From contig NZ_CP030041.1 in assembly GCF_003260975.1 (NCBI RefSeq), forward strand, positions 4,157,501 through 4,221,500: DNA of 64,000 bases, written 5' to 3'. The position numbers and the translations under genes are program-made. This DNA is from Echinicola strongylocentroti. GTDB taxonomy: Bacteria; Bacteroidota; Bacteroidia; Cytophagales; Cyclobacteriaceae. This document shows, in pieces, positions 35,352 through 43,481 of the stretch (position 1 is the stretch's first letter; each line of letters begins with the position of its first letter). The notes beneath the pieces are model-generated. The model was not told the origin of the DNA, did no database searches, and saw only the letters and a list, made by a program, of their open reading frames with translations.

Positions 35352-36304
35352 GCTATCTCAAGGTGAGTGAGGTGAGTAAGCGCTACGACGAGCAAAACGT
35401 GGCCCTGGAAAAATTTAGCCTACAGGTACAGCGTGGCGGCGTAGTATCCATGGTGGGTGAAAGCGGCTCTGGCAAAAGCTCCCTGCTTCGGATCATAGCC
35501 GGACTGGAAGTACAGAGTGCAGGTGTCGTCCACTTGGGAGACCAAAAAATCCTTAATCCAGAACAAAAGCTGGTGCCTGGCTACGATGAGATTCAGCTCA
35601 TCCATCAGGAATATAAGCTTTACCCCAACTCCACGGTCGAGGAGAATATCGCTCGTCCCTTGCTTTTATATGATAAGGATTATCAGCGGGAGCGTACCGA
35701 AGAGATTTTGGAGTTATTGTCCCTGGGAGACTTTAGGGATAAAAAGCCACGGCAGCTTTCCGGTGGTCAGCAGCAGAAGGTCGCCATCGGCAGGGCGCTG
35801 AGCATAGAGCCAGAAGTGCTCCTCCTGGATGAGCCGTTCAGTAGCTTGGATGTTATCCAAAAACGTGAACTGATCGAAGAACTGAAAGTGATTTTTGACT
35901 CCCTTGAAGTGACCGTAATTTTTGTGACCCATGATGTGGATGATGCCTTGCTGATGAGTGAAGAGCTCCTAATTATCCAAAAGGGAAAACTCGTGCAGCA
36001 TGGGAATGTCAGGGAGATTTTTTGGAAGCCAGCCAACGAGTATGTAGCACGGCTGTTTGGGTATTTGAACCCGGTTCCGGGCAAGAAAGGAGCGTATGTG
36101 CGTCCGTCAGAGGTGAGGCTTACTGCAGAAAATGGCCTTAAAGCCAACGTGGTCAAACAACAATTTCTGCTTCATTATAACCTGTTGACAGTGAAGCTAG
36201 CGGATTCCGGTGCGCTTTGGAAAGTCGATGATCCGAGCAGGGCCTTAGAAGTAGGTAGTGAGGTTTTTTTGGACTATCAAAAAGAACAACTCATCCAGTT
36301 TTGA
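35348..36304 (+). CDS. ABC transporter ATP-binding protein (PotA/MalK-like)
   Basis: 318 residues. Walker A GESGSGKSS is near residues 37-45, the Q-loop near IHQEYKLYPNS (about 85-95), signature LSGGQQQK near 138-145, Walker B VLLLDEPFSSLD near 157-168 and the switch His in VTHD near 196. After about residue 230 a C-terminal TOBE-like regulatory region follows (YVRPSEVRL, LTVKL), as in importers for polyamines, sugars or anions. No permease or binding protein lies nearby, so the transported substrate is unknown. It starts within the stop of the MmcQ/YjbR gene. Confidence 0.9.
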   Translation: MSYLKVSEVSKRYDEQNVALEKFSLQVQRGGVVSMVGESGSGKSSLLRIIAGLEVQSAGVVHLGDQKILNPEQKLVPGYDEIQLIHQEYKLYPNSTVEENIARPLLLYDKDYQRERTEEILELLSLGDFRDKKPRQLSGGQQQKVAIGRALSIEPEVLLLDEPFSSLDVIQKRELIEELKVIFDSLEVTVIFVTHDVDDALLMSEELLIIQKGKLVQHGNVREIFWKPANEYVARLFGYLNPVPGKKGAYVRPSEVRLTAENGLKANVVKQQFLLHYNLLTVKLADSGALWKVDDPSRALEVGSEVFLDYQKEQLIQF

Positions 36305-36355
36305 GGAGATGTAGGCCAGTGTGGGCAATGGGCACCTGATGCCATAGGAACGGAT

Positions 36356-36471
36356 TTAGCTGTTTGGGATTTGTAATCCCGAACCGGAATAAAGGGGATT
36401 TGAAATCCCCCTAGGCCATTTGTGAAGCGCACAAACATCAATAAGGATGCAGATTTCCAGTAACTTACATG
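36356..36471. repeat. Double-hairpin repeat, copy R1
   Basis: GGGATTTGTAATCCC and GGGGATTTGAAATCCCC form two adjacent hairpins, followed by CTAGGCCATTTGTGAAG and a shared 3' part down to about 36471. The same 116 bases recur at 41106-41221 with few changes, and the hairpin part recurs at 61649-61710. It is intergenic here, between the ABC ATPase and FKBP genes. Confidence 0.75.
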
Positions 36472-36545
36472 TGTTAGCCAGCCTGCTCTTTTTGGGCTTG
36501 CGCTTTCTTCTACCTTGGTACTTCTCCTTAGTGTTATTGTTTTTC

Positions 36546-37064
36546 TCAGTGTTGGTGGCCATTTATGCCATGTACGTGGCCGTGATTCAGCTCTTCTTCC
36601 GTGGCTTTACGGACTTCTTTTACTTCACCATCAAAATGAAGCCTGAAGTTCACCAAGGGGTGGTTGAAGTCTAAAAGTAACTGATCTCCGAGGTCTTTCA
36701 GGACTTTGGCCTGCATGGGATAGCCCTCTTCATCCACGAGTGGGAGGAAATTCCCTTCTTGGAGCATTTCAGGTTTGAATCCCCTATCTTCAGTAAGTTG
36801 ATCCTTGGAGATATCCACAATCAGTTCATCATCTGCCTGTCCATAAGCTTCGTCCACTTCTAGGGTGAAACTGAAATTGTCACCTTGTTTTTTATTGGCC
36901 AGATAAGCTTCGAATTTCTCTGGCAAATCACTCCCGCCAAAGATGAAATAAAAAGGATCTTCCTCATCTCTCACTTCCACACTGAAGGGTGCTGACTCCT
37001 CATCCACACTGCTTACTTTTAGTTCATAGGTAAGGCCGACTACGGTGTTGTTGGATATTTCCAT
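36546..37064 (-). CDS. FKBP-type peptidyl-prolyl isomerase, SlyD-like
   Basis: 172 residues from the ATG at 37064; the frame stays open upstream but that part is not protein-like. The FKBP half (NTVVGLTYELKV, DPFYFIFGGSDLPEKFE) flanks an insert-in-flap domain (FSFTLEVDEAYGQADDELIVDISKD), and DFNHPLVN near 140-150 is a SlyD hallmark. The tail ends in a His-rich segment (HGHVHGINGHQH) which in SlyD proteins binds nickel. It acts as a cytosolic folding helper and chaperone. It lies downstream of leuS on the same strand but behind a terminator, so it probably has its own promoter. Confidence 0.92.
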   Translation of the reverse strand: MEISNNTVVGLTYELKVSSVDEESAPFSVEVRDEEDPFYFIFGGSDLPEKFEAYLANKKQGDNFSFTLEVDEAYGQADDELIVDISKDQLTEDRGFKPEMLQEGNFLPLVDEEGYPMQAKVLKDLGDQLLLDFNHPLVNFRLHFDGEVKEVRKATEEELNHGHVHGINGHQH

Positions 37065-37138
37065 GTTTTTACTTGTTGCTTTTTTACAAAGATAATCGCT
37101 TAATCGTACGCTCCAAAAGGACTTGGGGTAGATCAAGC

Positions 37139-37176
37139 AAAAAGGATGGCCCTCCGAAGAAGGCCACCCTTTTTTA
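37139..37176. terminator. Terminator between leuS and the FKBP gene
   Basis: AAAAAGGATGGCC at 37139-37151 pairs with GGCCACCCTTTTT at 37162-37174, with one mismatch. The A/T flanks make it usable on both strands; on - it would end the leuS transcript. Confidence 0.75.
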
Positions 37177-37255
37177 TAGTGTACATTGGCTCCCAAGCAT
37201 GTCAGTAAGGTGTTTGCCAACATGCTGACAGCTAGTGGCTTGGGTTTTGGTGGGG

Positions 37256-40030
37256 TTAAACCACGATATTGACGATTTTGCCCGGTACTACGATGATTTT
37301 TTTAGGTGTTTTGCCATCCAGCCACTTTTGTACATTGGCATCTGCTAGTGCTGTTTTTTCAATTTCCTCTTTACTAAGGCTGAGGGAAATAGGAAGTTTT
37401 ACCCTCATCTTACCGTTGATGGAGATAGGATATTCATGTGCATCTTCGGTAAGGTATTCTTCATTGAATGTAGGGAAGGCAGCTTCCACGACAGATCGGT
37501 CATTCCCCATGAGCGACCACAGCTCTTCGGCAATGTGTGGCGCATAAGGTGAGATGATAATGACCAATGGTTCGAGAATATCCTTTTTATTGCACTTCAT
37601 GGCAGAAAGCTCATTCACACAAATCATAAAGCTGGACACAGAGGTGTTGAACGAATAATTGTTCATGTCTTCCTCCGTTTTCTTGATGGTTTTGTGTAGG
37701 GCTTTTAGCTCATCCTTGGTTGGCTGGGCGTCAGATATGGAGAAGTTACCGTTTTTGTCATGGTATAATCTCCAGAGCTTTTTAAGGAACTTGGATACGC
37801 CGTCGATACCATTGGTGTTCCAAGGTTTGAATTGCTCCAATGGCCCCAAGAACATTTCATATAGTCGAAGAGTGTCCGCGCCATAACGTTCGATGATGTC
37901 GTCAGGGTTGACCACATTGTATTTGGACTTGGACATTTTCTCGACTTCTGCACCGCAGATGTACTTGCCGTCTTCCAGTATAAATTCAGCATCTGCCAAA
38001 TCCGGTCGCCAGGCTTTGAATTTGTCCAGGTCCAGCTGATCGTTGTGGACAATGTTTACGTCCACGTGCATGGCTGCTGTGTCATGGTCTTTGCGAAGGC
38101 CTTGGCTTACAAATTTATTGGTGCCCTTGATTCTGTACACAAAATTGGACCGCCCTTGGATCATTCCTTGGTTGATCATTTTCTTGAAAGGCTCGACAAT
38201 TGTCACCAGCCCCCTGTCATAAAGGAATTTGGTCCAGAAGCGGCTGTAAAGCAAGTGGCCTGTGGCGTGTTCCGCCCCGCCGATATATAAGTCCACTGCT
38301 TCCCAATACTGCTGGGCTTCTTTGTTGACAAATTCCGTGTTGTTTTGGGGATCCATGTAGCGAAGGAAGTACCAAGAGGAACCAGCCCAGCCCGGCATGG
38401 TGCTGAGCTCAAGAGGGTATTCTTCTCCGTCGGTTTTATAGCTCCAGTCACTGGCCCGTCCCAATGGCGGCTCACCGTCTTCGGTAGGCAGGTATTTGTC
38501 GACTTCAGGAAGGACTACAGGAAGGTCCTTTTCGTCCACTAGATAAGGAATGCCGTCTTTGAAATACACCGGAAGTGGTTCTCCCCAGTAGCGTTGTCTG
38601 GTGAAGATGGCATCGCGCATCCTGTATTGGATTTTTCCTTTGCCTATTTTCTTTTCTTCGAGAAAGGCAATGGCCTTTTCCATGGCGTCTTTCATGACCA
38701 ATCCGTCGAGGAAGCCAGAGTTCATGGCGATACCATCCCTTCCAGGGAAAGAACCGTTTTCCATACTGCCTTCCAGTACCTGACGGACTTCCAGTCCGAA
38801 GTGGTTAGCAAAGTTATAGTCACGCTCATCGTGGGCGGGGACGGCCATTACGGCTCCTGTACCATAGCCGGCTAAAACATAATCGGCTATCCAAACAGGA
38901 ATCTCTTCACCGTTAAACGGGTTGATGGCGTAGCTGCCGGTGAAGGCACCTGAGATGGTCTTGACATCGCTCATGCGGTCCCTTTCGGAGCGGTTTTTGG
39001 CCACTTGGATGTAGGCTTCCGCTTCTTCACGTTGATCGTCGGTGATCAGTTCCGCTGCCAGCTCACTTTCAGGAGCCAATGCCAGGTACGTCACTCCATA
39101 AATGGTGTCGATACGCGTGGTGAAGACTTTGATTTGCTGTGCTTTATCCTTTACCTGAAAGACCATTTCGGCACCTACTGACCGTCCGATCCAGTTGCGC
39201 TGCATTTCTTTGATCGGTTCTGGCCAGTCCACCTTTTCGAGGTCATTGAGCAGTCGCTCTGCATAGGCGGTGATGCGCATGCTCCACTGCATCATTTTTT
39301 TGCGCTCTACGGGATGTCCTCCACGTTCGGAGAAACCGTCTTTGACTTCATCATTGGAAAGTACCGTTCCTAGGGCCGGGCACCAGTTTACGGTGGTTTC
39401 GGCAAGATAGGTCAGGCGATATTGGAGCAGGGTTTGCTGCTGTTCTTTCTCAGAATATCCCTTCCACTCACTAGCGGTAAAGAGCTGAACGTCCTCATCA
39501 CATACTGCCTTGACATTGGCGTTGCCTTCCTTTTCGAAGGTGCTGATCAGGTCGTTGATGTCCTTGGCCTTGTCCTCGGTTTTGTCATAGTAGCTGTTGA
39601 ACAACTGCATGAAAATCCACTGGGTCCATTTATAGTAAGATGGATCTGAGGTCCTCACCTCTTTGTCCCAGTCAAAGGCAAAGCCAATATTTTTAAGTTG
39701 CTCAGTATAGCGTTTGATATTTTGTTCTGTAGTGATGGCTGGGTGCTGGCCAGTCTGGATGGCGTATTGCTCCGCCGGAAGCCCAAAGGAGTCGTAGCCC
39801 ATGGGGTGGAGGACATTGTACCCTTGCAGCCGCTTGAAGCGCGTGACAATGTCCGAAGCAATATATCCCAACGGATGCCCTACGTGCAAGCCCGCTCCGG
39901 AAGGGTAAGGGAACATGTCCAGACTGTAGAATTTAGGTCTTTGTGGGTCTATTTTGGCATTGAAAAGCTGGGATGCTTCCCACCTCTCTTGCCATTTTTT
40001 TTCGATTTCTTGAAAATTGTAATCAGCCAT
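37256..40030 (-). CDS. leuS: Leucyl-tRNA synthetase
   Basis: 924 residues, a full-length class I synthetase. The HIGH-type motif is visible as [14 protein letters not shown] near residues 42-55, the editing domain (roughly 230-420) carries [17 protein letters not shown] and [15 protein letters not shown], and the KMSKS motif lies near residue 698 (EKMSKSKYN). The C-terminal anticodon-binding domain and a short end follow. It charges leucine onto tRNA-Leu and hydrolyses mischarged products. It stands alone with its own likely promoter and terminator. Confidence 0.98.
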   Translation of the reverse strand: MADYNFQEIEKKWQERWEASQLFNAKIDPQRPKFYSLDMFPYPSGAGLHVGHPLGYIASDIVTRFKRLQGYNVLHPMGYDSFGLPAEQYAIQTGQHPAITTEQNIKRYTEQLKNIGFAFDWDKEVRTSDPSYYKWTQWIFMQLFNSYYDKTEDKAKDINDLISTFEKEGNANVKAVCDEDVQLFTASEWKGYSEKEQQQTLLQYRLTYLAETTVNWCPALGTVLSNDEVKDGFSERGGHPVERKKMMQWSMRITAYAERLLNDLEKVDWPEPIKEMQRNWIGRSVGAEMVFQVKDKAQQIKVFTTRIDTIYGVTYLALAPESELAAELITDDQREEAEAYIQVAKNRSERDRMSDVKTISGAFTGSYAINPFNGEEIPVWIADYVLAGYGTGAVMAVPAHDERDYNFANHFGLEVRQVLEGSMENGSFPGRDGIAMNSGFLDGLVMKDAMEKAIAFLEEKKIGKGKIQYRMRDAIFTRQRYWGEPLPVYFKDGIPYLVDEKDLPVVLPEVDKYLPTEDGEPPLGRASDWSYKTDGEEYPLELSTMPGWAGSSWYFLRYMDPQNNTEFVNKEAQQYWEAVDLYIGGAEHATGHLLYSRFWTKFLYDRGLVTIVEPFKKMINQGMIQGRSNFVYRIKGTNKFVSQGLRKDHDTAAMHVDVNIVHNDQLDLDKFKAWRPDLADAEFILEDGKYICGAEVEKMSKSKYNVVNPDDIIERYGADTLRLYEMFLGPLEQFKPWNTNGIDGVSKFLKKLWRLYHDKNGNFSISDAQPTKDELKALHKTIKKTEEDMNNYSFNTSVSSFMICVNELSAMKCNKKDILEPLVIIISPYAPHIAEELWSLMGNDRSVVEAAFPTFNEEYLTEDAHEYPISINGKMRVKLPISLSLSKEEIEKTALADANVQKWLDGKTPKKIIVVPGKIVNIVV

Positions 40031-40067
40031 TTTTTAACAAAATTGTTACTTGGTATAGGATTGGTTG

Positions 40068-40075
40068 CAAAAATA
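40068..40075 (-). promoter_or_regulatory. Possible -7 box of leuS
   Basis: Read on -, TATTTTTG matches TAnnTTTG and lies 37 bases upstream of the leuS ATG. I see no good TTTG at the expected distance upstream, so this is only a half-supported promoter. Confidence 0.35.
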
Positions 40076-40270
40076 AAAAAATAAATGGTATATGTCGATG
40101 GATTGTCGAAGTATCACACATAGAGCATGGACTCCAGTAACTTATGTCAAGATCAGCGATGTCATGTTCGGGATTTTTCCTGAAAAAAATACGGGAAAGA
40201 TGGACGTTTTTTTTTATGTTTTTTTCAGCAACTCCGCCCACCGGGCATAGCCGTCAGTTAAACCCGGAAT

Positions 40271-40891
40271 CAATGCCGTTTAGTTAGTGTGTATCTGGAA
40301 AATATGGGTTCTATATTTTTTCCTTGGGCAGCATTTCGTCAAACAAGCCTGCCTTTTTGCCCACCCGCTTTTTAATTTCTTAACGCCCAATACCTGCAAG
40401 GCGGATCCGATTAATAAGTTTCTTATGGATAAATTATCATCATTATTCCATTTAGTGGTATATTTTCTTAAGTAACCAAGTTGAGCGAGAACTATAAGCC
40501 CCCCTGAGCCAAAAAAGGTATCGCTTCCTTATTACGGTCCTTGGTAAGCCTGTTTTCCAGCCGATGGTGGAGGCCGTTAAGAAAGTGAGTTGGCTCGCGT
40601 CGTGGAACAGCGAGACCCACTCACTTTTAGGTCGTAGCCATCGGGTGGAAATTAAAATGGGTGACGGATTTCGGTCGCAGGGTAAATCCATGTTCCATTT
40701 TAAAAGGCATACCACCGGCCTAGATTTTTTTCTTTCTTTTTTCATCAATAGCCTGCCCCGAAGGCTTTCGGGGGAAAAAAGGAAAAGGATAAAATCCACC
40801 AAGATGATCAGGTTTCCCCAGCCAAAGTCAATCAAAAAAAGGACTTTTAGGTATATGAAAAGGAGGAAATGCCCTTAACTAAACGGCATTG
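40271..40891. mobile_element. MITE-like element, family 2, copy 2
   Basis: Bounded by CAATGCCGTTTAGTTAG at 40271-40287 and TTAACTAAACGGCATTG at 40875-40891; 16 bases of these are perfect inverted repeats. The first 140 bases match 23611-23670 and 23851-23929 in copy 1. The rest is unrelated to copy 1 and contains the covarying hairpin. It abuts directly on family 1 copy C. Confidence 0.6.
40572..40628. repeat. Hairpin repeat with covarying stem, copy 2
   Basis: AGTGAGT (40584-40590) pairs with ACTCACT (40619-40625), and CTCGC (40594-40598) with GCGAG (40610-40614), around the loop GTCGTGGAACA. The reverse complement matches 30828-30881 in the loop and the TTTCTTAACGGCC flank, while the outer stem differs with pairing preserved. 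Confidence 0.65.
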
Positions 40892-41066
40892 AACCCGGAA
40901 TATGCATTAGCCTATCTATTGCGGTATGAACCTACTTCAAAATCAGTCGCTTCGCTGCTGTTTTCGATTTCACCATCCGCCGCGGCGGATGCCTCAATCT
41001 CCAAACAGCCTGATTTTCTTGCAGTTTCAAACCTCATCACGATTCCTAATGCATAAACCGGGTTAA
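40891..41066. mobile_element. MITE-like element, family 1, copy C
   Basis: 176 bases bounded by GAACCCGGAATATGCATTAG and CCTAATGCATAAACCGGGTT. The centre holds a GC palindrome (CATCCGCCGCGGCGGATG, 40974-40991) replacing the AT-richer palindrome of copies A and B. It is followed within 10 bases by the double-hairpin repeat R2. Confidence 0.7.
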
Positions 41067-41073
41067 AGATGTT

Positions 41074-41221
41074 ATCGGCACACCAGCTGCCACAAATACA
41101 CCAACTTAGCTGTTCGGGATTTGGAATCCCGAACCGGATTAATGGGGATTTGTAATCCCCCTAGGCCATTTGTGAAGAGCACAGACATCAATAAGAATAT
41201 AGATTTTAAGCAACTTTCATG
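41074..41221. repeat. Double-hairpin repeat, copy R2
   Basis: Starts with ATCGGCACACCAGCTGCCAC, shared with copy R3, then CGGGATTTGGAATCCCG and GGGGATTTGTAATCCCC hairpins and the 3' part shared with R1. It forms a composite with the family 1 element just before it. Confidence 0.72.
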
Positions 41222-41373
41222 CTTTAACCTGACGGCTATGCGCCCACCGGGAGCAAATCTCGTACAATCCCATCCAAAATAATCCCCACCTATCCACCCT
41301 AAGATCGTGGAGGTTAGGTGTTCCCAAGTCTCAAGTCGCCCTACTCAAGACTCATGTCTCACTACTACTACTA

Positions 41374-42336
41374 CTACCAGAATCTCCAGCTTCTCTTTTT
41401 CGTTCGTCCTCGTCTTAGCCAGTTTTCCCAGATGTCTTGTGAGAAGTAGATTTCTACGCCTACGTTGAATGTGAAATAGCCGTCATAACGGTGGTCAAGT
41501 CCGCTTCCACGGCGAATTTCATGCTGAAACTCACCGTTTTTGTCAAAATAGACTGCATTTCGGATTTTTTCGGTGTCGGGCAACCCGTTATCGTCCAAGT
41601 ATTTGGGGTTTCTCACGGCCAGTCGGAGTCTCTCCGGCATAGGCCCTTCTCCGTTGTCAACATAGCTGGCCAAGAGGCTTAGGTAGGAGTCTTTGATGTT
41701 ATAAGCACTAATGTCGTCCAAGTAATCCGTAAGGGTAAATCGATAGTTCCCCTCTATAAAGAGATCCATGTAGACATTGAGCTTGTATTTCATGCCCAGC
41801 CCCATGGGAAAGACCATTGCCACAGCGGGATATTCGTTGTTTTCGAGGGCCAAAGGCCTTAGGTTGTACCATTCACCGTCCAATTGGGCTTTTGGGGTAT
41901 TGGTAGTGGCACCTACCCCAGCAAAGACATACCAGTTCAGAAAGTGTCGGGTGATATTGTACAGTTTGACAGGTTTCCAGTGGTATTCTGCCATAAAGGC
42001 CATTTCAAAATTTCGCGCCCTAAAATGTAAGTCCCGTGGGTAACGGAAAGCACGAGGATCAGAAGGGTAGTCTTTTCCGGACATTTGGATGTAAGAGGCT
42101 TCCACACGAAGCCGGGTATTGGTGCCAATGGTCCTCCGCGCATTGATGGATACATTAAAGTCTGGCTGGACACCTTCATGGTACTTCCAGAGAGAATATA
42201 ATTCGCCAAAATACTGCGTGACACCGCCTCCTACACCGAAAGACCAAGGCTCTTCAAATTTGAAGCGGTTAAAGCTTTGGGCATGCGTGCCTTGGGCGGT
42301 TATTGCCAAAAACAGTAGAAAGAGTATGTATCTCAT
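41374..42336 (-). CDS. Outer-membrane protein of the DUF6089 type
   Basis: 320 residues with a signal peptide (ends THAQS). The N-terminal WSFGVGGGVTQYFGELYS, the repeated strand-like segments and the closing YFTFNVGVEIYFSQDIWENW point to an outer-membrane barrel of the DUF6089 group found in Bacteroidota. Function unknown. The gene ends in five TAG codons in a row followed by TGA (41359-41376 on -), an in-frame stop-codon microsatellite. Its upstream region carries three direct TTGGTTTAAA-type repeats. Confidence 0.8.
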   Translation of the reverse strand: MRYILFLLFLAITAQGTHAQSFNRFKFEEPWSFGVGGGVTQYFGELYSLWKYHEGVQPDFNVSINARRTIGTNTRLRVEASYIQMSGKDYPSDPRAFRYPRDLHFRARNFEMAFMAEYHWKPVKLYNITRHFLNWYVFAGVGATTNTPKAQLDGEWYNLRPLALENNEYPAVAMVFPMGLGMKYKLNVYMDLFIEGNYRFTLTDYLDDISAYNIKDSYLSLLASYVDNGEGPMPERLRLAVRNPKYLDDNGLPDTEKIRNAVYFDKNGEFQHEIRRGSGLDHRYDGYFTFNVGVEIYFSQDIWENWLRRGRTKKRSWRFW

Positions 42337-42346
42337 GCGTATAGGG

Positions 42347-42403
42347 TTGGTTTAAACCATTGATATATACTTGGTTTAAATCACGCGTTGTTGGTTCTAA
42401 ACG
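42347..42403. promoter_or_regulatory. Three direct repeats upstream of the DUF6089-type gene
   Basis: TTGGTTTAAACCA (42347-42359), TTGGTTTAAATCA (42371-42383) and TTGGTTCTAAACG (42391-42403) are spaced 24 and 20 bases apart, directly before the start codon on -. The core GGTTTAAACC is itself a palindrome in the first copy. They could be regulator-binding sites; no matching regulator is visible nearby. Confidence 0.4.
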
Positions 42404-42425
42404 TGTTGATACTGTAAATAAACAA

Positions 42426-43328
42426 TTAATTGTTCAACTTTTCAAATCCAGATTTTAAATGTAGATCTCTTTGTGGGAAAGGGATTTCTATACCTTCTTC
42501 ATTGAACCTCCTGAAGATTTCGTAGTATAATTGGCTCTTGAGGACCTGCGGTTTATTAATGTATTGGGAGGTCCAGACGCGAAGGAGAAAATTGATGCTA
42601 TTGTCACCATAATCCACAAAAAGTACGTCTGGTGGTGGTGTCTTGAGCACCCCATCATTATTAGTGGCGACTTTCATCAGGACAGACTTGATCTTTTGTG
42701 GATCCTCTTTGTAAGATACGTCAACAGGAAAGTTAAAGCGGATGTTCCGGTCATTGTGTGACCAGTTGATCACAGGGCTATCGATAAATTGGCTGTTGGG
42801 GACGATAATGGATATATTGTCATTGGTGACGATCATGGTAGACCTGGAAGAAATCTTGATGACGTCTCCATTGACGTCATCAACTTCAATTCGATCACCG
42901 ACTTTAATAGGCCGTTCAAACAAAATGATCAGGCCACTTATGAAATTATTGGTGATGTTCTGAAGTCCAAAGCCAATCCCCACGCCGAGGGCACCTGCCA
43001 ATATCCCTAGTGCACTGAGGTCAATACCGGAATTTTGGATAATGATCACGAAACCTCCTATCAAAAGGATATAGCGGATGATGGTTCCTACTGACTGTCG
43101 GGTACCGATATCCATCTGATAGCGGGAAAGTACCTTGTAAACAATGATTTTTTTGATCCATTCGGTAGCTATTACCAGTATGAAAACCGAAAACATCAAC
43201 GCGATTAAGAGCCCGACGGTAAGCTTCGAGCTTCCCAGCGTGACCAGAGTATATTCCAAAAAGTTGTTTAAGCGTTCCAAAAATACGCCCAGTCCATCTT
43301 CTTTGACATCTTGCAAGAGATCTTCCAT
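42426..43328 (-). CDS. MscS-type mechanosensitive ion channel
   Basis: 300 residues. Three predicted spans in the first 130 residues; the last contains the glycine/alanine-rich pore helix GILAGALGVGIGFGLQNITNNFISG, the hallmark of MscS. A beta domain (IKVGDRIEVDDVNGDVI) and a mixed alpha/beta C-terminal domain follow (IRFNFPVDVSYKEDP, LRVWTSQYI, REIEIPFPQRDLH-like end). It acts as an inner-membrane safety valve under osmotic downshock. Divergent from the GNAT-nitrilase gene with 153 bases between. Confidence 0.93.
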   Translation of the reverse strand: MEDLLQDVKEDGLGVFLERLNNFLEYTLVTLGSSKLTVGLLIALMFSVFILVIATEWIKKIIVYKVLSRYQMDIGTRQSVGTIIRYILLIGGFVIIIQNSGIDLSALGILAGALGVGIGFGLQNITNNFISGLIILFERPIKVGDRIEVDDVNGDVIKISSRSTMIVTNDNISIIVPNSQFIDSPVINWSHNDRNIRFNFPVDVSYKEDPQKIKSVLMKVATNNDGVLKTPPPDVLFVDYGDNSINFLLRVWTSQYINKPQVLKSQLYYEIFRRFNEEGIEIPFPQRDLHLKSGFEKLNN

Positions 43329-43422
43329 AACAATAATAATGTAAAGTATAGTAATAAAGTACCCACAAAATAATAATATTTATATTGTGAAACTAGTCGA
43401 AAACTGCCTGATTTAATTATTA

Positions 43423-43451
43423 TTGACGTGGGGTAACTACGGATAGTTTAA
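43423..43451 (+). promoter_or_regulatory. Possible promoter of the GNAT-nitrilase gene
   Basis: TTG at 43423-43425 is followed after 18 bases by TAGTTTAA at 43444-43451, a partial match to TTG / TAnnTTTG. It would start transcription about 25 bases before the ATG at 43482. Weak evidence. Confidence 0.28.
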
Positions 43452-43481
43452 GATATTTGTGGCAGAAAACAGTATACAATT

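Larger units (their letters stand above)
40236..41252. repeat. Repeat island between leuS and the outer-membrane protein gene
   Basis: The stretch 40031-41373 contains no credible gene. It is built from a family 2 MITE-like element, the covarying hairpin, a family 1 element and double hairpin R2. The outer edges share CGCCCACCGGG in direct orientation (40237, 41242) and CATAGCCGTCAG / CTGACGGCTATG in inverted orientation (40247-40258, 41230-41241), so the whole kilobase may be one composite insertion. Confidence 0.55.

Noticed and set aside
36447..36674. Hydrophobic 75-codon frame on + overlapping the end of the FKBP gene
   Set aside because: Half of it is the antisense of the His-rich FKBP tail and the other half lies in repeat R1, so the hydrophobic look is likely chance.
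40564..40878. Possible 104-codon protein in the repeat island
   Set aside because: It runs through the covarying hairpin and lacks any protein-like pattern.
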